Shown here in pieces: positions 61,737 through 64,000 of a stretch of DNA of 64,000 bases (the stretch's first letter is position 1; each line of letters begins with the position of its first letter). The stretch is from UBA4416 sp040386075 (GTDB lineage: Bacteria; Bacteroidota; Bacteroidia; B-17B0; Aurantibacillaceae). The stretch covers positions 1 through 64,000 of the forward strand of contig JAZKGE010000015.1 of the NCBI GenBank assembly GCA_040386075.1, in the 5' to 3' direction. A program made the position numbers and the translations under genes. The notes below the pieces were generated by a model that was given only the letters and a program-made list of their open reading frames with translations, did no database searches and was not told where the DNA came from.

Positions 61737-63770
61737 TTATTTTTTATTCTCAAATAAGATAAACTCTACGCGTCTGTTTATCTCATGTTCAGGGTCTTCG
61801 CAGCTTACACCTTCTGTACATTTATTTAAAATAAAGGATTCACCTTTTCCATTCACTTGTACTATCTGTTTCTTACTTATTTTTTTAGATACTAAGTAAT
61901 CTTTAACACCTTGCGCACGCTTTTTAGATAACGGTAAATTATAGGATTCTTTCCCCCTGCTATCAGCAAAACCATAGATCAACACAGAGATCTCGGGATG
62001 CTTTGATAAAACATCTATGTTTTTTTTCAGGATCTCTATGGCATCTTCGCGGATATTTGATTTATTTAAACTAAAGTGTATAGGTGTAATATCAAAACCT
62101 AAAGCTGCAATTTGTTTTGGGTTTAGGTAGGCTAACCTGATGGTATCATAAGGGTTTTTACCACTTTCATCAGGCGCATGTTTTGCTAATATATCATCAG
62201 GTATGTGATAGATCATATTTGTACACAATATAATTGGTTCAACGCATGTGTCACATCCTGCAATCAATTTTACATAAACAGAATCGCCTTTTGATTCTAA
62301 AGGAATAGTTTGTGAAATAGAAGATGCATCCTGAGGTAATTTACTGCCATTAAAGGTCCATTGGTAGGCAATTGGTTTTACGTTTTCAGGAATACTAGTT
62401 TCAAATTTTACCTCTATATTTTCCAGATCAATTATTTTAGTACTTAAAGTAAGTATAGTGCTTTTTTCATCTTTACACTCTTTTTTAAATTTATCTAAAT
62501 AAGTGATCTTGTAGATGTCCATGTCACCTTTTCCACCCTGTCTGTACGAAGAGAAGTAACCGTTATTAGAATTATCAGATTCGATCATGAAAATATCATT
62601 TCCGGGAGAGTTAATAGGGTGCGCTAAATTTTGTGGCTGCGACCAGGCTCCGTTAATAAATACACTTTTGTAAATATCATAATTTCCGAAGCCTTCATGC
62701 CCTTTTGAAGAGAAGAATAATGTTTTACCATCGTCTGATAAATAAGGTGAATCCTCATCATATTCAGTATTGATTGGTTTTCCTATATTTTCCGGGATGC
62801 CCCACGTACCATCAGCACCTTTTGTTGATTTGTAAATATCCAAACCTCCTAAGCCTCTGCTATCTTCGCTGGTAAATAATAAGGTTTGTCCATCTTTACT
62901 AATTGTAGCGTGATTTTGGTAATAATCCATATTTACATTCTTCGACAATGCTTTTACTGTTTTGGTATTTCCATCGATAGTTATTTCATGTATCTTGTTC
63001 TTTTGGAACACGAACATGGTTTTTCCATTAGTAGAAGCTGAAATAATGGATAAGTGACTTTTTTTAGGATTAGTTTTTAAAACATCTTTTGATATGGTGT
63101 ATGTTTGTGCTGCTTGTGGTTTACCATCAACCAGTTTACTTATGTAAATATTCTCCATCCACTTGTCATCGATCTTACTTTTCTTTTCTTTCTCAAAATC
63201 TTTTCTGCGGGATGTAAATAGTAATTCGTTATTTGCTGTAACTACCGGGACATATTCCGAAGCTTCTGTATTTACCTTTGACCCCAAATTCCCAACATAC
63301 ACGTTTTTATCTAAAACCATGTCTTTATTTTTTTCTGCAAAAGCACAATCCTCTTTACGTTTTTTCAGATCGATAATGTAAAGTTTGTCCTGTTCCTTAT
63401 CTTGTGTGGCCCTTACAATCAAATTGTCATATAAGGCGTATGCTTTTCTGAATTCCCCTATATGTTGGTAGCAGCTCGCTAATGCATATAACAGGTCAGG
63501 AAATGTATCTAAAGGGGTTTTATTATAAGCAGTTTCTAAATATGGCAGCGCCTCTTCATATTTAGACATATATTGAGCCAAAACATATCCAAGATCAGCA
63601 TTTGCATCATAACTGGTTTTGTCAATATTATAGGCCTTTAAAAAATTATCTTTGGCTTTTTCGATTTTATTCTTTTCAAGAGCTCTTGTCCCTTTTCTGA
63701 TATATTTATTTATTTGTGCCGAAGAAAGTAGCGTAGAAAAAATAAATAGAAGTGTTATCAGGTTTTTCAT
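61737..63770 (-). CDS. OmpA-family TPR/beta-propeller protein (PorE-like)
   Basis: A 677-residue protein. A signal peptide (1-18, ending SSAQ) is followed by TPR helices (about 20-140, e.g. KAKDNFLKAYNIDK), a WD40-like/PD40 beta-propeller (about 155-430; repeated LLFTSRR, LLFTSEDSRGLGGLDIYKS, LFFSSKGHEGFGNYDIYKS motifs, each split below 20), a short Ig-like domain (about 435-540) and a C-terminal OmpA peptidoglycan-binding domain (about 555-677; GFADSRGKESYNLPLSKKRA). This is the layout of PorE, which links the T9SS to peptidoglycan, and of related gliding proteins. The inner ATG at 63770 is preferred because it begins a signal peptide; the longer form does not. Confidence 0.88.
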   Translation of the reverse strand: MKNLITLLFIFSTLLSSAQINKYIRKGTRALEKNKIEKAKDNFLKAYNIDKTSYDANADLGYVLAQYMSKYEEALPYLETAYNKTPLDTFPDLLYALASCYQHIGEFRKAYALYDNLIVRATQDKEQDKLYIIDLKKRKEDCAFAEKNKDMVLDKNVYVGNLGSKVNTEASEYVPVVTANNELLFTSRRKDFEKEKKSKIDDKWMENIYISKLVDGKPQAAQTYTISKDVLKTNPKKSHLSIISASTNGKTMFVFQKNKIHEITIDGNTKTVKALSKNVNMDYYQNHATISKDGQTLLFTSEDSRGLGGLDIYKSTKGADGTWGIPENIGKPINTEYDEDSPYLSDDGKTLFFSSKGHEGFGNYDIYKSVFINGAWSQPQNLAHPINSPGNDIFMIESDNSNNGYFSSYRQGGKGDMDIYKITYLDKFKKECKDEKSTILTLSTKIIDLENIEVKFETSIPENVKPIAYQWTFNGSKLPQDASSISQTIPLESKGDSVYVKLIAGCDTCVEPIILCTNMIYHIPDDILAKHAPDESGKNPYDTIRLAYLNPKQIAALGFDITPIHFSLNKSNIREDAIEILKKNIDVLSKHPEISVLIYGFADSRGKESYNLPLSKKRAQGVKDYLVSKKISKKQIVQVNGKGESFILNKCTEGVSCEDPEHEINRRVEFILFENKK

Positions 63771-63797
63771 GAAATTTGAATGGGATAAATGAGTCGG

Positions 63798-63833
63798 CAA
63801 AAATAGCAATTTATATGAAAAATTTATGCCAAA
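63798..63833 (-). promoter_or_regulatory. Candidate promoter of the PorE-like gene
   Basis: On the minus strand TTTG (63833-63830), a 24-bp spacer and TATTTTTG (63805-63798). The -7 element is exact and the spacing is one base longer than the usual 17-23. The predicted leader is about 22 nt. Confidence 0.55.
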
Positions 63834-63860
63834 TTAGTTTTTTAACAAGATGAACTCCCA

Positions 63861-64000
63861 TTAATTGCCCATTAAAGGCTTGCTGTCTAAGGATTTTGAA
63901 TCAAGTGCATCTCTTAAGCCGTTTCCAACCAGCATAAACGCTAATACCAATACCATAATTGCCAGTCCCGGAACAAAGGCAAGATAAGCTGCATCAACCA
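63861..64000 (-). CDS. ABC transporter permease, DppC/OppC-like (3' end only)
   Basis: The minus strand is open from the window edge to a stop at 63861 and gives about 46 residues ending VPGLAIMVLVLAFMLVGNGL, RDALDSKSLDSKPLMGN. The A-F-x-P-G-x-A-I/L-x-x-x-V-L-A-x-N-x-x-G-x-G-L-R-D-A-x-D pattern is the C-terminal end of the inner-membrane permease of dipeptide/oligopeptide ABC importers. The first part lies beyond the window. It ends 91 bp from the start of the PorE-like gene, in the same direction. Confidence 0.85.
   Translation of the reverse strand, partial: VDAAYLAFVPGLAIMVLVLAFMLVGNGLRDALDSKSLDSKPLMGN

Noticed and set aside
1..64000. CRISPR arrays, integrases or transposases
   Set aside because: No regularly spaced direct repeats and no recombinase-type proteins were seen. 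The RadC, DprA and ORF6N genes alone do not show a mobile island.

Overview
The window looks like chromosomal DNA of a member of the Bacteroidota, with genus unresolved. The evidence is a type IX secretion (T9SS) cargo protein with a gliding-motility-type C-terminal domain, two TonB-dependent receptors with carboxypeptidase-regulatory-like N-termini, an OmpA/TPR/beta-propeller protein of PorE type, an ORF6N protein, AT-rich coding with little sign of Shine-Dalgarno sites, and promoters of the Bacteroidota form TTTG-N17-23-TAnnTTTG. The only RNA gene seen is tRNA-Phe(GAA). No CRISPR array, integrase, transposase or rRNA was found.

Layout. 1-6.3 kb: an SMC-like operon in JetABC/MksFEB order (kleisin-like partial gene, MksE-like gene, a secreted TPR-like protein, a 1228-aa SMC-like ATPase), with no JetD nuclease visible. 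6.3-7.9 kb: an ORF6N protein containing a perfect 35-bp palindrome, and a TSUP permease. 8-14.6 kb (minus strand): an envelope operon of coaX, outer-membrane protein, lptC, small membrane protein and FAD protein, followed by ppiD. 14.7-20.5 kb: tRNA-Phe, then a signalling block of TPR-SpoIIE phosphatase, Crp/Fnr regulator, ABM-like protein, and a membrane redoxin-PAS-SpoIIE fusion. 20.5-22.3 kb: a glycosyltransferase gene bracketed by interspersed repeats. 22.3-28.5 kb (minus): a probable iron-uptake locus of DUF4856 lipoprotein, imelysin, HTTM protein and TonB receptor. Two of its promoter regions share the inverted repeat ATACC-N8-GGTAT. 28.6-41.1 kb: BI-1 family protein, a second TonB receptor, dprA, a halogenase-like flavoprotein, a 1399-aa T9SS adhesin-like protein and a class A PBP.

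41.2-58.9 kb is a dense, AT-rich glycan and lipid-linked-sugar region. It has six multi-membrane-span GT-C-like proteins, three GT2 enzymes of dolichol-phosphate-mannose-synthase type, a UbiA-family polyprenyl-phosphate phosphoribosyltransferase with a HAD phosphatase, DUF2304, a CBM-like lipoprotein and UDP-GlcNAc 2-epimerase. The two subunits of a 3-oxoacid CoA-transferase (scoA, scoB) are caught inside this region, split by an oppositely oriented membrane glycosyltransferase. 58.9-64 kb holds radC, an MFS transporter, a TIGR02757 protein, the PorE-like OmpA protein and the 3' end of a dipeptide-type ABC permease.

Most promising for follow-up: the nuclease-less SMC operon with an embedded secreted protein, the redoxin-PAS-SpoIIE fusion, the shared operator in the imelysin/DUF4856 locus, and the polyprenyl-phospho-pentose/GT-C cluster with its shared beta-sandwich module. 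All functional assignments come from reading motifs and gene order; no database search was run.
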